Shown: positions 42,439-50,927, counted from the first letter of the stretch. The stretch: 64,000 nucleotides of DNA from Conexibacter sp. DBS9H8 (GCF_023330685.1 NZ_CP097128.1:992001-1056000); one strand, 5' to 3'. Numbers and translations are program-made. The notes: generated by a model not told the origin, from the letters alone.

Positions 42439-42768
42439 CTAGGTGGGCGGGGGTGAGCGGCCCGGCTCCTCCCCGGCAGGGTCGCGCTGCTGGAGGATCG
42501 CCGCCTTCTCGAGCATCCCGGCGGTGCGCAGACCGAGCAGCTCGCCGTCGGGAATCTCCCGGCCGAGCGCGGTGAGCGCACGGATGTCGGACGGGTTGAG
42601 CGGACGCACCCAGGCGAACGCCTTGGGCTTGGGTTTAGCCGCCACCTTCCAGGCGCGGGTGCGGAAGAACGGGCCCGACTCGGTGGCCGGGAGGGAGCGG
42701 GCGATCTCCTCAACATCGTCCCAGGTGGCGATTGCGCGACGATACCGGGCATGCGCCTGCGTCTGCAC
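42439..42768 (-). CDS. MmcQ/YjbR-family protein
   Basis: A small protein (97-109 residues) of the CyaY-like-fold MmcQ/YjbR family: TWDDVEEIARSLPATESGPF, AWKVAAKPKPKAFAWVRPL and ELLGLRTAGMLEKAAIL. Members bind DNA or act in stress responses, and the molecular role is poorly defined. The conserved beginning (M)ATWDDV here has ATC (42730-42732) where ATG is expected. The nearest regular in-frame start is GTG 42768, which would overlap the divergent hydrolase gene by 18 bp. Confidence 0.72.
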   Translation of the reverse strand: MQTQAHARYRRAIATWDDVEEIARSLPATESGPFFRTRAWKVAAKPKPKAFAWVRPLNPSDIRALTALGREIPDGELLGLRTAGMLEKAAILQQRDPAGEEPGRSPPPT

Positions 42769-43590
42769 CACCACCGGGACGGGGCGCGCATCGCCTACCG
42801 GGAGCGGGGAACCGGACGGCCGCTCGTCCTGTTGCACTCCCTCGGGCTCAGCCACCGCGAGTGGGAGCCGATCGTCGCGCCGCTCGCGGACCGGTTCCGG
42901 GTGATCCTGCCGGACCTGCCGCTGCACGGCGATTCTGAGGACCGGCCCCGGCACCCCTACACCGGCGACTGGTTCGCGGAGCTGCTCACCGGGTTCTGCG
43001 CCGAGGTGGCGGGATCGGCGCCGCTGCTGGCCGCCCACGACTTCGGGGCCGAGATCGCCCTGACGGCGATCATCGAGCACCGGCTCGCCCCAGCCAAGCT
43101 CGTGCTGATGGACACGCGGATGCACCACGCCCCCGTCAGCGGGCTCCGCTGCCGGCTGTGGCGCTCGGGGGCGGCGGTTGGCGTGGTGCCCGGCCTCGAC
43201 CTGGCGATCTCCCACGCGGTGCCGGTTCTGTTCGGCCCCCGGCGCGGGGATCGGCTGTCCGCCGCCCAGAACCCCGCGAGCCGAGACCTGCTTCGCCACG
43301 CCGTCTCCGACGTCGCCGGGAACGCGAACCGCGCGCGGGCGTGGGCGAAGTTCGCCCGCCACTGGCAGCTCGGGGAACGGCCCGACTGGCCGGGCGCCTA
43401 CGCGCAGCTGACCCTCCCCGTGTTGTTGTTGTGGGCGGAGGAGAACCCGGACGCGCCGCTGGCGTGGGCCGCGGACGCCCTCGAGCTGTTCGCCGACGCG
43501 CAGCTGCGGACGGTGCCGGGCGCCGGCTTCCTCGCCGCCTATGACGAACCGGTCGTGCTCGCGCGGGAGCTGATCGCCTTCCTCGGGTAG
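42751..43590 (+). CDS. Alpha/beta-hydrolase-fold protein with altered catalytic His region
   Basis: A 279-residue protein with the oxyanion motif LVLLHSLGLSHREW, the LPDLPLHGDSEDRP loop and a nucleophile elbow LLAAHDFGAEIAL where Asp, not Ser, is in the nucleophile position, as in haloalkane dehalogenases and epoxide hydrolases. An acid position is possible at LLLWAEENPDAPL. The C-terminal segment that normally reads GxGHF(P/L) reads VPGAGFLAAYDEP, so the catalytic His is missing. It may be a non-hydrolytic or degenerate member. Divergent from the MmcQ-like gene. Confidence 0.78.
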   Translation: MRLRLHHHRDGARIAYRERGTGRPLVLLHSLGLSHREWEPIVAPLADRFRVILPDLPLHGDSEDRPRHPYTGDWFAELLTGFCAEVAGSAPLLAAHDFGAEIALTAIIEHRLAPAKLVLMDTRMHHAPVSGLRCRLWRSGAAVGVVPGLDLAISHAVPVLFGPRRGDRLSAAQNPASRDLLRHAVSDVAGNANRARAWAKFARHWQLGERPDWPGAYAQLTLPVLLLWAEENPDAPLAWAADALELFADAQLRTVPGAGFLAAYDEPVVLARELIAFLG

Positions 43591-43600
43591 CGTTCAGTCG

Positions 43601-43680
43601 CGCGAGAACGGTTCGGGCTCGGGCCGGGCTCGCGAGATCCGGTCGGGCCTGTGAGAACGTGTTCGGGCCGCGAGAACTTC
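43601..43680. repeat. Degenerate repeats of CGCGAGAACG-GTTCGGGC upstream of fumC
   Basis: Four related copies start at 43601, 43631, 43650 and 43669 (for example CGCGAGAACGGTTCGGGCT and TGTGAGAACGTGTTCGGGC) in the 110-bp gap before fumC. They might be operator sites for a fumC regulator or a decayed tandem duplication. Confidence 0.55.
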
Positions 43681-43700
43681 AGACCTTCGAGGACGTGGTG

Positions 43701-45029
43701 ATGAGCGTTTCAGATCAACAGCAGCTGTGGGGCGGCGAGACGACCAAGGCGGTCGCCAACTTCCCGATCTCCGGCGAGCCCGTGCCGGCCCCGGTGATCC
43801 ACTGGCTCGGGGCGATCAAAGGCGCAGCCGCGCGGGTCAACGGTGAACTCGGCCTGATCGACCCCGAGATCGCCGAACGGATCGCCGTAGCGGCCGACCG
43901 CGTCGCCGCGGGCGACTACGACAGCCAGTTCCCGATCGACGTGTTCCAGACGGGGTCGGGCACCTCGACGAACATGAACGCCAATGAGGTGATCGCCACG
44001 CTCGCCGGCGCGCCCGTCCACCCCAACGACCACGTCAACTACGGCCAGTCCTCCAACGACGTGTTCCCCTCGGCGGTACACCTCGCCGCCCTCGATCAGG
44101 CGACCAACGATCTCCTCCCCGCCCTGTCGGAGCTCGAGGCGGCGTTCACGGAGAAGGCGGTTGCCTTCCACGACGTCGTCAAGTCCGGGCGCACCCACCT
44201 GATGGACGCCGTCCCGGTCACCCTCGGTCAGGAGTTCTCCGGGTACGCCGCCCAGATCCGCCTCGCCCAGCGGCGGGTGAGCCACGCGCTGCCCCAGGTC
44301 GGCCAGATCCCGCTCGGCGGGACCGCGACCGGGACCGGGCTCAACACCCACCGCGAGTTCGCCGCCCGCGTGCGCGAGCGCCTGGCCCAGCGCTCCGGGC
44401 TGACGATCTCCGCCCCCGAGGATCCGTTCGAGGCCCAGGGGAACCGGGACGCCCTCGTCGAGCTGTCGGGAGCCCTGAAGGTGATCGCCGTCTCCCTCAC
44501 CAAAATCGCCAACGACCTCGCGCTGATGGGGTCGGGGCCACGCGCCGGGATCGGGGAGCTGCTGCTGCCCGAGCTGCAGAAGGGCTCATCGATCATGCCC
44601 GGCAAGGTCAACCCGGTGATTCCGGAGGTCACCCTGCAGGTCGCCGCGCAGGTGATCGGCAACGACACGGCGATCACGATCGCCGGAAGCCAAGGGAACT
44701 TTGAGCTCAACGTGCGAGTGCCGCTGATCGCCCGCAACCTGCTCGAATCGATCCGGCTGCTCGCCGCGACAGCGCGCGTGCTGACAAGCAAGTGCGTGGC
44801 CGGGATCGAGGCGAACCTCGCCGGTTGTGAGCGCTCGGCCGAGTCGACGCTCGCGACCGCGACCGCGCTCAACACCCACATCGGCTATGACCGGGCGGCC
44901 GAGATCGTCAAGGAGGCGACCGCGTCGGGCCGGCCGCTGCGGGAGGTCGCGTATGAGAAGGGCGTCGACGAGGCGACCTACAACGCGGCGATCAACCTGC
45001 GGGAGATCGCGCGGGGGAATCTCGACTGA
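43701..45029 (+). CDS. fumC: Class II fumarate hydratase
   Basis: A 442-residue member of the aspartase/fumarase superfamily interconverting fumarate and malate in the TCA cycle. The family signature GSSIMPGKVNPVIPE (about 295-309) has the catalytic Ser loop; QTGSGTSTNMNANEV, YGQSSNDVFPSAVH and SGRTHLMDAVPVTLGQE are the other three substrate-binding segments, and the last favours fumarase over aspartase. Start ATG 43701 (MSVSDQQQLWGG) is preferred over GTG 43659, whose extra residues are not family-like. It lacks an Fe-S cluster, so it is oxygen-stable. Confidence 0.93.
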   Translation: MSVSDQQQLWGGETTKAVANFPISGEPVPAPVIHWLGAIKGAAARVNGELGLIDPEIAERIAVAADRVAAGDYDSQFPIDVFQTGSGTSTNMNANEVIATLAGAPVHPNDHVNYGQSSNDVFPSAVHLAALDQATNDLLPALSELEAAFTEKAVAFHDVVKSGRTHLMDAVPVTLGQEFSGYAAQIRLAQRRVSHALPQVGQIPLGGTATGTGLNTHREFAARVRERLAQRSGLTISAPEDPFEAQGNRDALVELSGALKVIAVSLTKIANDLALMGSGPRAGIGELLLPELQKGSSIMPGKVNPVIPEVTLQVAAQVIGNDTAITIAGSQGNFELNVRVPLIARNLLESIRLLAATARVLTSKCVAGIEANLAGCERSAESTLATATALNTHIGYDRAAEIVKEATASGRPLREVAYEKGVDEATYNAAINLREIARGNLD

Positions 45030-45049
45030 CCGAGTTCGTCTCCGGGGGC

Positions 45050-45622
45050 GTGAGGTCCCGTCCCGGGCCGGTTGGCCCGGGGGCTCCGGCGGGTGCGGGC
45101 GGGCCGGCGGGTGCGGGCGGGCCGGTGGATGCGGGCGGGCCGGCGGGCACGGGCGGGCCGGCGGGTACGGGCGGGCCGGCGGGTGCGGGCGGGCCGGCGG
45201 GTGCGGGCGAGAACTCGCTCGTCTGGCTGCGCCGGGTCCGGGACCGGATCGACCGGGAGTACGCCCGCCCGCTCACCGTCGCGGAGCTCGCCCGCGGGGT
45301 CCACATGTCCGCAGGCCACCTCAGCCGGGAGTTCCGTCGTGCCTACGGGGAGTCGCCCTACAGCTACCTGATGACCCGCCGGATCGAGCGGGCGATGGCC
45401 CTCCTGCGACGGGGCGACCTCAGCGTCACCGAGGTCTGCTTCGCGGTCGGCTGCGGGTCGCTGGGCACCTTCAGCACCCGCTTCCGTGAGCTCGTCGGCA
45501 TCTCACCGAGTGCGTACCAGCGCCTCGGTCCCGGCGCGGTCGCCGGCCTGCCTCCGTGCGTGATCCGGCAGGTGACGCGGCCGGTCAGAAATCAAGAAGC
45601 GCCGCCGGTGTCGCTGCATTAG
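45050..45622 (+). CDS. AraC-family regulator with Gly/Ala/Pro hexapeptide repeats
   Basis: A 190-residue protein. Residues 14-53 are a repeat of AGAGGP-type hexapeptides (six full units), then a complete AraC/XylS DNA-binding domain: RDRIDREYARPLTVAELARG, VHMSAGHLSREFRRAYGESP and the second HTH LSVTEVCFAVGCGSLGTFSTRFRELVG. No ligand-binding domain is present. It begins with GTG 45050, 20 bp after fumC. The downstream VOC gene follows within 11 bp; an AraC gene paired with a VOC gene is a frequent actinobacterial arrangement, and the regulator probably controls both. Confidence 0.82.
   Translation: MRSRPGPVGPGAPAGAGGPAGAGGPVDAGGPAGTGGPAGTGGPAGAGGPAGAGENSLVWLRRVRDRIDREYARPLTVAELARGVHMSAGHLSREFRRAYGESPYSYLMTRRIERAMALLRRGDLSVTEVCFAVGCGSLGTFSTRFRELVGISPSAYQRLGPGAVAGLPPCVIRQVTRPVRNQEAPPVSLH
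45089..45208. repeat. 18-bp tandem repeat inside the AraC-family gene
   Basis: Six and two-thirds units of GCGGGTGCGGGCGGGCCG, some with two or three substitutions, keep the reading frame and encode AGAGGP hexapeptides. The period of 18 preserves frame when copies are gained or lost. Confidence 0.9.
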
Positions 45623-45632
45623 CGTGGCCGGC

Positions 45633-46043
45633 ATGGACATCACTCTCTCTGCGACGTTCCTGCCCCACACCGATCCCGAGGCCTCACTCGCCTTCTGGCG
45701 GGACACCCTCGGCTTCAGCGTCCGCCAAGACGTCGGCAGCGGCACGATGCGCTGGATCACCGTCGGTGCCGCCGACCAGTCGGATGTCTCGATCGTCCTT
45801 GCCCCCGCCGCCGTCGACCCGGGCGTCACCGACGCCGAGCGGGAGACGATCACCGCGATGATGGCCAAGGGCACCTTCGCCATCATCACCCTGACAACGC
45901 CCGACCTCGATCGCGTCTTCCGCGACCTGCAGTCCGCCGGCGTCGAGATCGTCCAGGAGCCGACCGACCAGTTCTACGGGGTCCGCGACTGCGCGATCCG
46001 CGACCCGGCCGGAACCCTCATCCGGATCAACGAGCGGCGGTGA
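45633..46043 (+). CDS. VOC superfamily protein (glyoxalase/bleomycin-resistance type)
   Basis: A 136-residue vicinal-oxygen-chelate protein with two beta-alpha-beta-beta-beta units: SATFLPHTDPEASLAFWRDTLGF and TLTTPDLDRVFRDLQSAGVE, ending GVRDCAIRDPAGTLIRI. Metal-ligand positions His15 and the late Asp/Glu are plausible. The enzyme may be a dioxygenase, isomerase or a binding protein; substrate unknown. Start ATG 45633 or GTG 45624. Cotranscribed with the AraC regulator upstream and overlapping the YdeI-like gene downstream (GTGA). Confidence 0.82.
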   Translation: MDITLSATFLPHTDPEASLAFWRDTLGFSVRQDVGSGTMRWITVGAADQSDVSIVLAPAAVDPGVTDAERETITAMMAKGTFAIITLTTPDLDRVFRDLQSAGVEIVQEPTDQFYGVRDCAIRDPAGTLIRINERR

Positions 46044-46705
46044 CCCGGGTGCCTGAACCGGTGAAGGCACGGTCGGTGGGGACGGCGGCCGGCGGCCGCG
46101 CGAACTCTCTGGATGCCGAACGCGACGAGGCGATCCGCTGTGCCGCTCCCCTCGAGTGGATCGGAGAGACGGCGATCCTGCGGCTGCCGTCGGCCGCGAG
46201 TGCCCAACTGCCCTCTCGCGGTCAGGTGGCGGCGAGTGGCTCGATCAACGGGCAGGCGTTCGCCACCGTGATCGAGCCGGACGGCCGGCGTGGGCACTGG
46301 CTCAAGCTCGCCCCCGGCCTGGTGAGTGCTCTCACCGACGGCCGGGAGGGCGCGGGCGGCGCTGGGGAAAGTGGCGGTTCCACGCACGTTGAGGTGGTGC
46401 TGGTCCCGGCCCGGGAGTGGCCAGAGCCTGATCTCCCCGATGATTTTGCTGCCGCGCTCACCGCCGCCCCGGCGATCGCCCCGCTGTGGCAGGCGATCAC
46501 GCCGATGGCCCGCTGGGAGTGGGTCCGCTGGATCAACGCGACGCGCAACCCGCAGACCCGGGCGCGGCGAGTGGCCGTCGCCATCTCCAAGCTCGATGCC
46601 GGCACGCGTCGGCCCTGCTGTTTTGACCTCTCCGCCTGCACCGACCCGGAGCTGTCCCGCAGCGGGGTGCTGGTCGGTGCAGGCTCCGCAGAGGCTCCGG
46701 GATGA
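46040..46705 (+). CDS. DUF1905 plus YdeI/OmpD-associated domain protein
   Basis: A 221-residue protein starting at GTG 46040, coupled to the VOC gene. An N-terminal DUF1905 barrel (WIGETAILRLPSAASAQLPS ... GHWLKLAP) is followed by the YdeI helical domain (DFAAALTAAPAIAPLWQAIT, WEWVRWINATRNPQTRARRV), an arrangement often annotated as bacteriocin-protection or YdeI family. The biochemical role is unclear. The Arg-rich helix pair is typical. Confidence 0.78.
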   Translation: MTRVPEPVKARSVGTAAGGRANSLDAERDEAIRCAAPLEWIGETAILRLPSAASAQLPSRGQVAASGSINGQAFATVIEPDGRRGHWLKLAPGLVSALTDGREGAGGAGESGGSTHVEVVLVPAREWPEPDLPDDFAAALTAAPAIAPLWQAITPMARWEWVRWINATRNPQTRARRVAVAISKLDAGTRRPCCFDLSACTDPELSRSGVLVGAGSAEAPG

Positions 46706-46906
46706 TCCCTGCCGATCCCGGGGTTCCTCCGATCTCGGGGTGATCCCCGCCCCCGTGTTCGTCACCCAGACGATCACCTCGACCCGCGACAAACCGCGCA
46801 CCTCCGGGCGGTCTCGCCCGTTATGACAACAGCGGCCACCCTGGCAGAACCGTTGCAGGACGCCGTTTTCTCGCCGGATCTGTCAGGGTCCAGCCCGTCT
46901 GCACCG

Positions 46907-48643
46907 ATGAAACACGGAATGCAAACAAGGAATTGGATCCTCGCCGTCGTAGCCGCGCTCCTTGTGGTCGTGGCGCTTCCCTCGCTCGCCCTTGCCTCCG
47001 GTGGGCGGTCGGCGCTCCGCTCGAGCCGCTCGGCGGCCCGCCCGGCCGCTGAGAGCGTTGGCCGCTCTGGCCGGGTCCGCGCACACGCGATCGTGCCCGC
47101 GCTGGCCCGGGCGACAGCTCGCGACGGGCGTGCCCGGTCCGCGGCTGCCACCACCGTCGCTCAGTTCGGTCAAGGCACGTTCGAGATCCGTGGCGGCGGG
47201 TTCGGTCACGGGATCGGGATGAGCCAGTACGGGGCGATGGGCTTTGCCCAGCATGGCTGGAACTACCAGGGGATCCTCGCCCACTACTACCAGGGCACGA
47301 GCCTCGGGCACGTGCCGAACTCGACGGTCACCGTTCTGCTCAATGACGGCGCGGCGACCGTCAACGGTGCCGACGATGCGAACGGCCATCCCCTGTCGCC
47401 GACCAAGAACTTCGGCGTGATCGCCGTCAACAACAAGCTCGAGCTGATCAGCGACGGACGGCGCAGCGCTCCCTTCACCCCGCCGCTGCGCCTGACGGGG
47501 ACGAACGCAGGACTCACCCTCATCGGGCACGGCACCTACGCCGGCGCCCTCGTCTTCTATCCCAGCCCGTCCGGTGGGGTGCTCACCGTCAACGCCGTCG
47601 ACCTCGAGGACTACGTGCGCGGGGTGATCGCCGAGGAGATGCCCTCGAGCTGGCCCGAGCAGGCGCTCGAGGCCCAGGCGGTCGCGGCCCGCACCTACGT
47701 GCTCGCCGACGCCCCGGTGAACCCCGATTACGACGTCTACTCCGACACCCGCTCGCAGATGTACGGTGGGATCAGCGCGGAGACGCCCGCCACGAACACC
47801 GCAGCGGAGGCGACCCAGGGGCAGGTTGTCGAGAGCGCCGGCCAGATCGTCCCCACGTACTTCTTCGCGAGCTCCGGCGGGCACACCGAGAGCATCCAGA
47901 ACGTCTGGCTCGGGGTCAGTCCCGCCCCCTACCTCGTCGGGGTGCCCGACCCCTACGACACGGCCGCTGATGACCCCTATTACCGCTGGCAGGATGCTCT
48001 CAGTCTGTCCACCGCCGCCGGCGACCTCGCGGGTCTCTACCAAGGTGCCTTCAAGGGGATCACGATCCTCGCCCGCGGCGTTTCGCCACGGATCGTCACC
48101 GCCCGGGTACTCGGCAGCCTCGGCAGTTCGACGGTGTCCGGCTCGACGCTGGAGTCCGACCTCTCGACCTACAGCACGTGGATGTCCTTCACCGCGGTGA
48201 CCGCGCGCGCTTCAGGCGGCTCGGGAGCCGGCCGGGGGCGGGCGACGTCCACTCGCAACGGCCGCTCCTCACGGGGCGGGACGACGTCCACTCGTCACCG
48301 AGCCACGAAGCGGACCGGTCGCTCCGGCACCCGCCACCGGCCACCCGCCTCCCCCTCCGGTGGCGCGAGCGCGACGAGCCGTCCGCACCCGTCCTCACCG
48401 ACGTCGGGGGGCGCCGGGATCGGCGCCCTTGCCCACAGCGACCGAGCGCTCACCGGAACGGTGTTCCCGGCCACCCCCGGCGCGTCCGTGACCGTCGAGC
48501 GCCGCGGTGTGAGCGGCTGGTCGGCGGTCACCCGGGCGTCAGTGACCCGATCGGGGAGCTACGCAGTGCGGGTGTTCGGGCCCGGGCTCTACCGCGTTGT
48601 CTATCACGGGGTCGCCGCGCCCGCGGTCCGGATCGGCGGGTGA
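46907..48643 (+). CDS. Exported SpoIID/LytB-domain protein
   Basis: A 578-residue protein. From ATG 46907 a signal peptide or anchor (RNWILAVVAALLVVVALPSL) leads to a SpoIID domain: FGHGIGMSQYGAMGFAQHG, VDLEDYVRGVIAEEMPSSWP with the catalytic Glu, LEAQAVAARTYVLA, SDTRSQMYGG and YFFASSGGHTESIQNVW. SpoIID is a lytic transglycosylase acting on denuded glycan strands in sporulating firmicutes; related proteins in non-sporulating actinobacteria probably remodel cell wall. A 60-residue Ser/Arg/Thr/Gly-rich linker then joins a C-terminal strand-rich domain (GASVTVERRGVSGWSAVTRA) of Ig type. The longer frame from 46823 has no leader features. Overlaps the exonuclease gene by four bases. Confidence 0.85.
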   Translation: MKHGMQTRNWILAVVAALLVVVALPSLALASGGRSALRSSRSAARPAAESVGRSGRVRAHAIVPALARATARDGRARSAAATTVAQFGQGTFEIRGGGFGHGIGMSQYGAMGFAQHGWNYQGILAHYYQGTSLGHVPNSTVTVLLNDGAATVNGADDANGHPLSPTKNFGVIAVNNKLELISDGRRSAPFTPPLRLTGTNAGLTLIGHGTYAGALVFYPSPSGGVLTVNAVDLEDYVRGVIAEEMPSSWPEQALEAQAVAARTYVLADAPVNPDYDVYSDTRSQMYGGISAETPATNTAAEATQGQVVESAGQIVPTYFFASSGGHTESIQNVWLGVSPAPYLVGVPDPYDTAADDPYYRWQDALSLSTAAGDLAGLYQGAFKGITILARGVSPRIVTARVLGSLGSSTVSGSTLESDLSTYSTWMSFTAVTARASGGSGAGRGRATSTRNGRSSRGGTTSTRHRATKRTGRSGTRHRPPASPSGGASATSRPHPSSPTSGGAGIGALAHSDRALTGTVFPATPGASVTVERRGVSGWSAVTRASVTRSGSYAVRVFGPGLYRVVYHGVAAPAVRIGG

Positions 48644-49551
48644 ACGGGGCCGCCGCGGACGGGCCGTCGGCCGGGGTCGAGACGCCCCCCGCCGTTGCGC
48701 CGCTGCTCGTCGTCGACGCGCCGTGGCTGCTCTACCGCTCCCACTTCGGCCTGCCGTCCTCGATCATCGGGGTCGAGGGCCGGCCGGTGAACGCGTTGCT
48801 CGGGATGGCCAACGCGCTGCTCGGCGTGGTCGGTGCGTTGAAACCGCGGGCGGTCGCTGTCTGCTTCGGGGCCGAGGACGCCGCTCACCGCGTTCGTCTC
48901 TTCTCCGGCTATCACGCCGCCCGGGAGGCGATGCCGCCCGCCCTCGCCTGGCAGTTCGCCCGCGCGCCGGAGCTGTTCGCGGCGTGGGGCTGGACGGTCG
49001 CGAATGCGGGTGCCCTCGAGGCGGACGACCTGCTCGGCGCCTACGCCGAGGTCGAGTCGGCTGCGGCGGGTGACACGGTCATCCTCACCGCCGACCGGGA
49101 CATGTACCAGTGCGTCGAGGAGCACACGCGGGTCCTGCACCTCAAGGGGGGTGAGCTGGAGTTCGTCGACGTCTCCGGGGTCGAGGCCCGCTACGGGATC
49201 GCCCCCGCTCAGGTCCCGGACTTCATCGCCCTCCGCGGCGACCCCTCCGACGGCATCCCCGGGGCGCCCGGGATCGGGGCGAAGACCGCGGCGAGCCTGC
49301 TCGTCCGGTTCGGCTCGCTCGAGGCGCTGTTGGCGGCGGCGGACGCCGGCGGCGACGACCTGCGTCCCCGGCTCGCCCAGACGCTGTGCGACCACGCGGA
49401 GGCGCTGCGCACCTTCCGGGCGGTGGCGACCCTCGTCCCGATCCACCCCGACCGGCCGCCGGACGCCGTCCTCGACGTGGCCGCAGCGGCCGCGGCCGCC
49501 GACGCGCTCGGGCTGGGGCAGCTCGCGGGCCGGCTCCGGGCGGGTCGTTAG
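48640..49551 (+). CDS. 5'-3' exonuclease (FEN/PolA N-terminal family)
   Basis: A 303-residue stand-alone flap-endonuclease-type nuclease. Acidic metal ligands appear in LLVVDAPWLLYRSHF, VCFGAEDAAHRVRLFSGYHA, GALEADDLLGAYAE and TADRDMYQCVEEHTRVL, and the helix-hairpin-helix is GDPSDGIPGAPGIGAKTAAS. It would remove RNA primers or flaps in lagging-strand synthesis and repair, as does the N-terminal domain of Pol I. GTG 48640 overlaps the upstream TGA. The first 20 residues are low in conservation. Confidence 0.88.
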   Translation: MNGAAADGPSAGVETPPAVAPLLVVDAPWLLYRSHFGLPSSIIGVEGRPVNALLGMANALLGVVGALKPRAVAVCFGAEDAAHRVRLFSGYHAAREAMPPALAWQFARAPELFAAWGWTVANAGALEADDLLGAYAEVESAAAGDTVILTADRDMYQCVEEHTRVLHLKGGELEFVDVSGVEARYGIAPAQVPDFIALRGDPSDGIPGAPGIGAKTAASLLVRFGSLEALLAAADAGGDDLRPRLAQTLCDHAEALRTFRAVATLVPIHPDRPPDAVLDVAAAAAAADALGLGQLAGRLRAGR

Positions 49552-49613
49552 GCGTTCCGTCTCCGGGCGGTCGTTAGGCGTTCCGTCTCCGGGCGGGGCC
49601 CCACGCCGCCAGC

Positions 49614-49652
49614 GAGTGCGATTTTTCGTCGTATTGACGAATCTGTGCACTC
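49614..49652. repeat. Imperfect 17-bp-arm palindrome after the exonuclease gene
   Basis: GAGTGCGATTTTTCGTC and GACGAATCTGTGCACTC pair at 12 of 17 positions around the loop GTATT. The six terminal and six loop-proximal pairs are perfect. It lies between two convergent genes and could act as a weak terminator; the T-run is within the stem. Confidence 0.5.
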
Positions 49653-49680
49653 CCTCCACGGTTGGGCCGGGTCCAGAGGT

Positions 49681-49824
49681 GCCGCCGTGCCCCGGTCCGC
49701 CGCCGCGCCCCAGCTCGCCGCCGCGCCCCAGCTCGCCGCCGCGCCCCAGCTCGCCGCCGCGCCCCGGCTCGCCGCCGCGCCCCGGCTCGCCGCCGCGCCC
49801 CGGCCCGCCGCCGCGCCCCGGCCC
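49681..49824. repeat. 18-bp tandem repeat, eight copies
   Basis: Eight units of GCCGCCGCGCCCC(A/G)G(C/T)(T/C)C fill 144 bp between the exonuclease stop and the ychF stop. Substitutions are graded along the array (CAGCTC, then CGGCTC, then CGGCCC), as expected from stepwise expansion. It is outside any credible gene. Confidence 0.9.
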
Positions 49825-49841
49825 GCCGCCACCGCGCCCGC

Positions 49842-50927
49842 TCAGGGCGTGAACTTCACGGTGATCACGTCACCGTCGGCCATCACGTAGTCGCGGCCCT
49901 CGAGCCGCAGGGCCCCATGGTCCCGGGCGCCCGCATACCCGCCGAACTCGACGAGCCGGTCCCAGCCGACCACCTCGGCACGGACGAACCCCTTCTGGAT
50001 GTCGGAGTGGATCTGGCCGGCAGCGTGCCAGGCGCTCAGCCCGCGGCGTAGGTGCCAGGACTGGGCGGGCTTGGCCTCCCCGGCGGTGAAGAAGCTGATC
50101 AGCTCGAGCAGGTCGAAGGCGCCGCGGACGACGGTCGCGAGGCCCGACTCGGCGAGCCCGAGGTCGGCCCGCATCGCCGCCGCCTCGTCCGGCTCGAGCT
50201 CGCCGAGCTCCTTCTCGAGGCGGGCCGAGACGGCGACCGCCCGGGCGCCCTGCGCGGCGGCGTGGGCGGCGATCGCGCCCGGCACCTCGGCGTCACCCTC
50301 ATCGACGTTGACGACGAACAGGACCGGCTTGGCGGTGAGCGACCCGAGCCGGACCGCCGCGTCGGCGGCCTCATCGGGCACCGGCACGCTGCGCACCGGC
50401 TGCCCCGCCCCGAGCGCGGCGATCACCCGCTCGAGCCAGGCGTGCTCGGCGATCGCCGCCTTGTCCCCGCCGCGGGCCTGGCGGACGACCCGCTCGATTC
50501 GCCGTTCGGCCTGCTCGAGGTCGGCGTAGATGAGCTCGGTCTCAATCGTCGAGATGTCCCGCAGCGGGTCGACGCTCCCCTCCGAGTGGATGATCGACGC
50601 GTCCGTGTGCGCGCGGACGACGTGGACGATCGCGTCGGTCTCCCGGATGTTGGCGAGGAACTGGTTGCCGAGCCCCTCCCCCTTGTGCGCCCCGGCGACG
50701 AGCCCGGCGATGTCATGGAAGGCGATCGTGTCCCAGACGAGCTCGGAGGCCGCGACGGTCGCCGCGACCTGGCGCATCCGGTCATCCTCCACCCCGACGA
50801 TCGCGACGTTCGGCTCGATCGTCGTGAACGGGTAGTTCGCCGCCTCCGCCGCCGCCCCGGTGAGCGCCGAGAACAGCGAGGACTTGCCCGCGTTGGGCAT
50901 CCCGACGATTCCGACCTTCATGCTCAT
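49842..50927 (-). CDS. ychF: YchF/OLA1-family ATPase
   Basis: A 361-residue Obg-related P-loop protein. G1 is [17 protein letters not shown]; switch/G3 [20 protein letters not shown] has the YchF hallmark; the G4 position FVVNVDEGD departs from NKxD, in line with the ATP preference known for YchF. The C-terminal TGS domain ends [11 protein letters not shown]. It binds ribosomes and is redox responsive. Start ATG 50927 or 50921 (MKVGIVG). It overlaps the upstream PAP2 gene stop. Confidence 0.95.
   Translation of the reverse strand: MSMKVGIVGMPNAGKSSLFSALTGAAAEAANYPFTTIEPNVAIVGVEDDRMRQVAATVAASELVWDTIAFHDIAGLVAGAHKGEGLGNQFLANIRETDAIVHVVRAHTDASIIHSEGSVDPLRDISTIETELIYADLEQAERRIERVVRQARGGDKAAIAEHAWLERVIAALGAGQPVRSVPVPDEAADAAVRLGSLTAKPVLFVVNVDEGDAEVPGAIAAHAAAQGARAVAVSARLEKELGELEPDEAAAMRADLGLAESGLATVVRGAFDLLELISFFTAGEAKPAQSWHLRRGLSAWHAAGQIHSDIQKGFVRAEVVGWDRLVEFGGYAGARDHGALRLEGRDYVMADGDVITVKFTP

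Noticed and set aside
40693-42456. A 587-residue plus-strand frame opposite ileS
   Set aside because: It is the complement of highly conserved synthetase sequence and shows only Gly/Val/Asp-rich antisense composition.
45089-45208. A CRISPR-like array of short repeats
   Set aside because: The 18-bp units are contiguous with no unique spacers; they are a tandem repeat. The same holds for 49681-49824 and 38957-39040.
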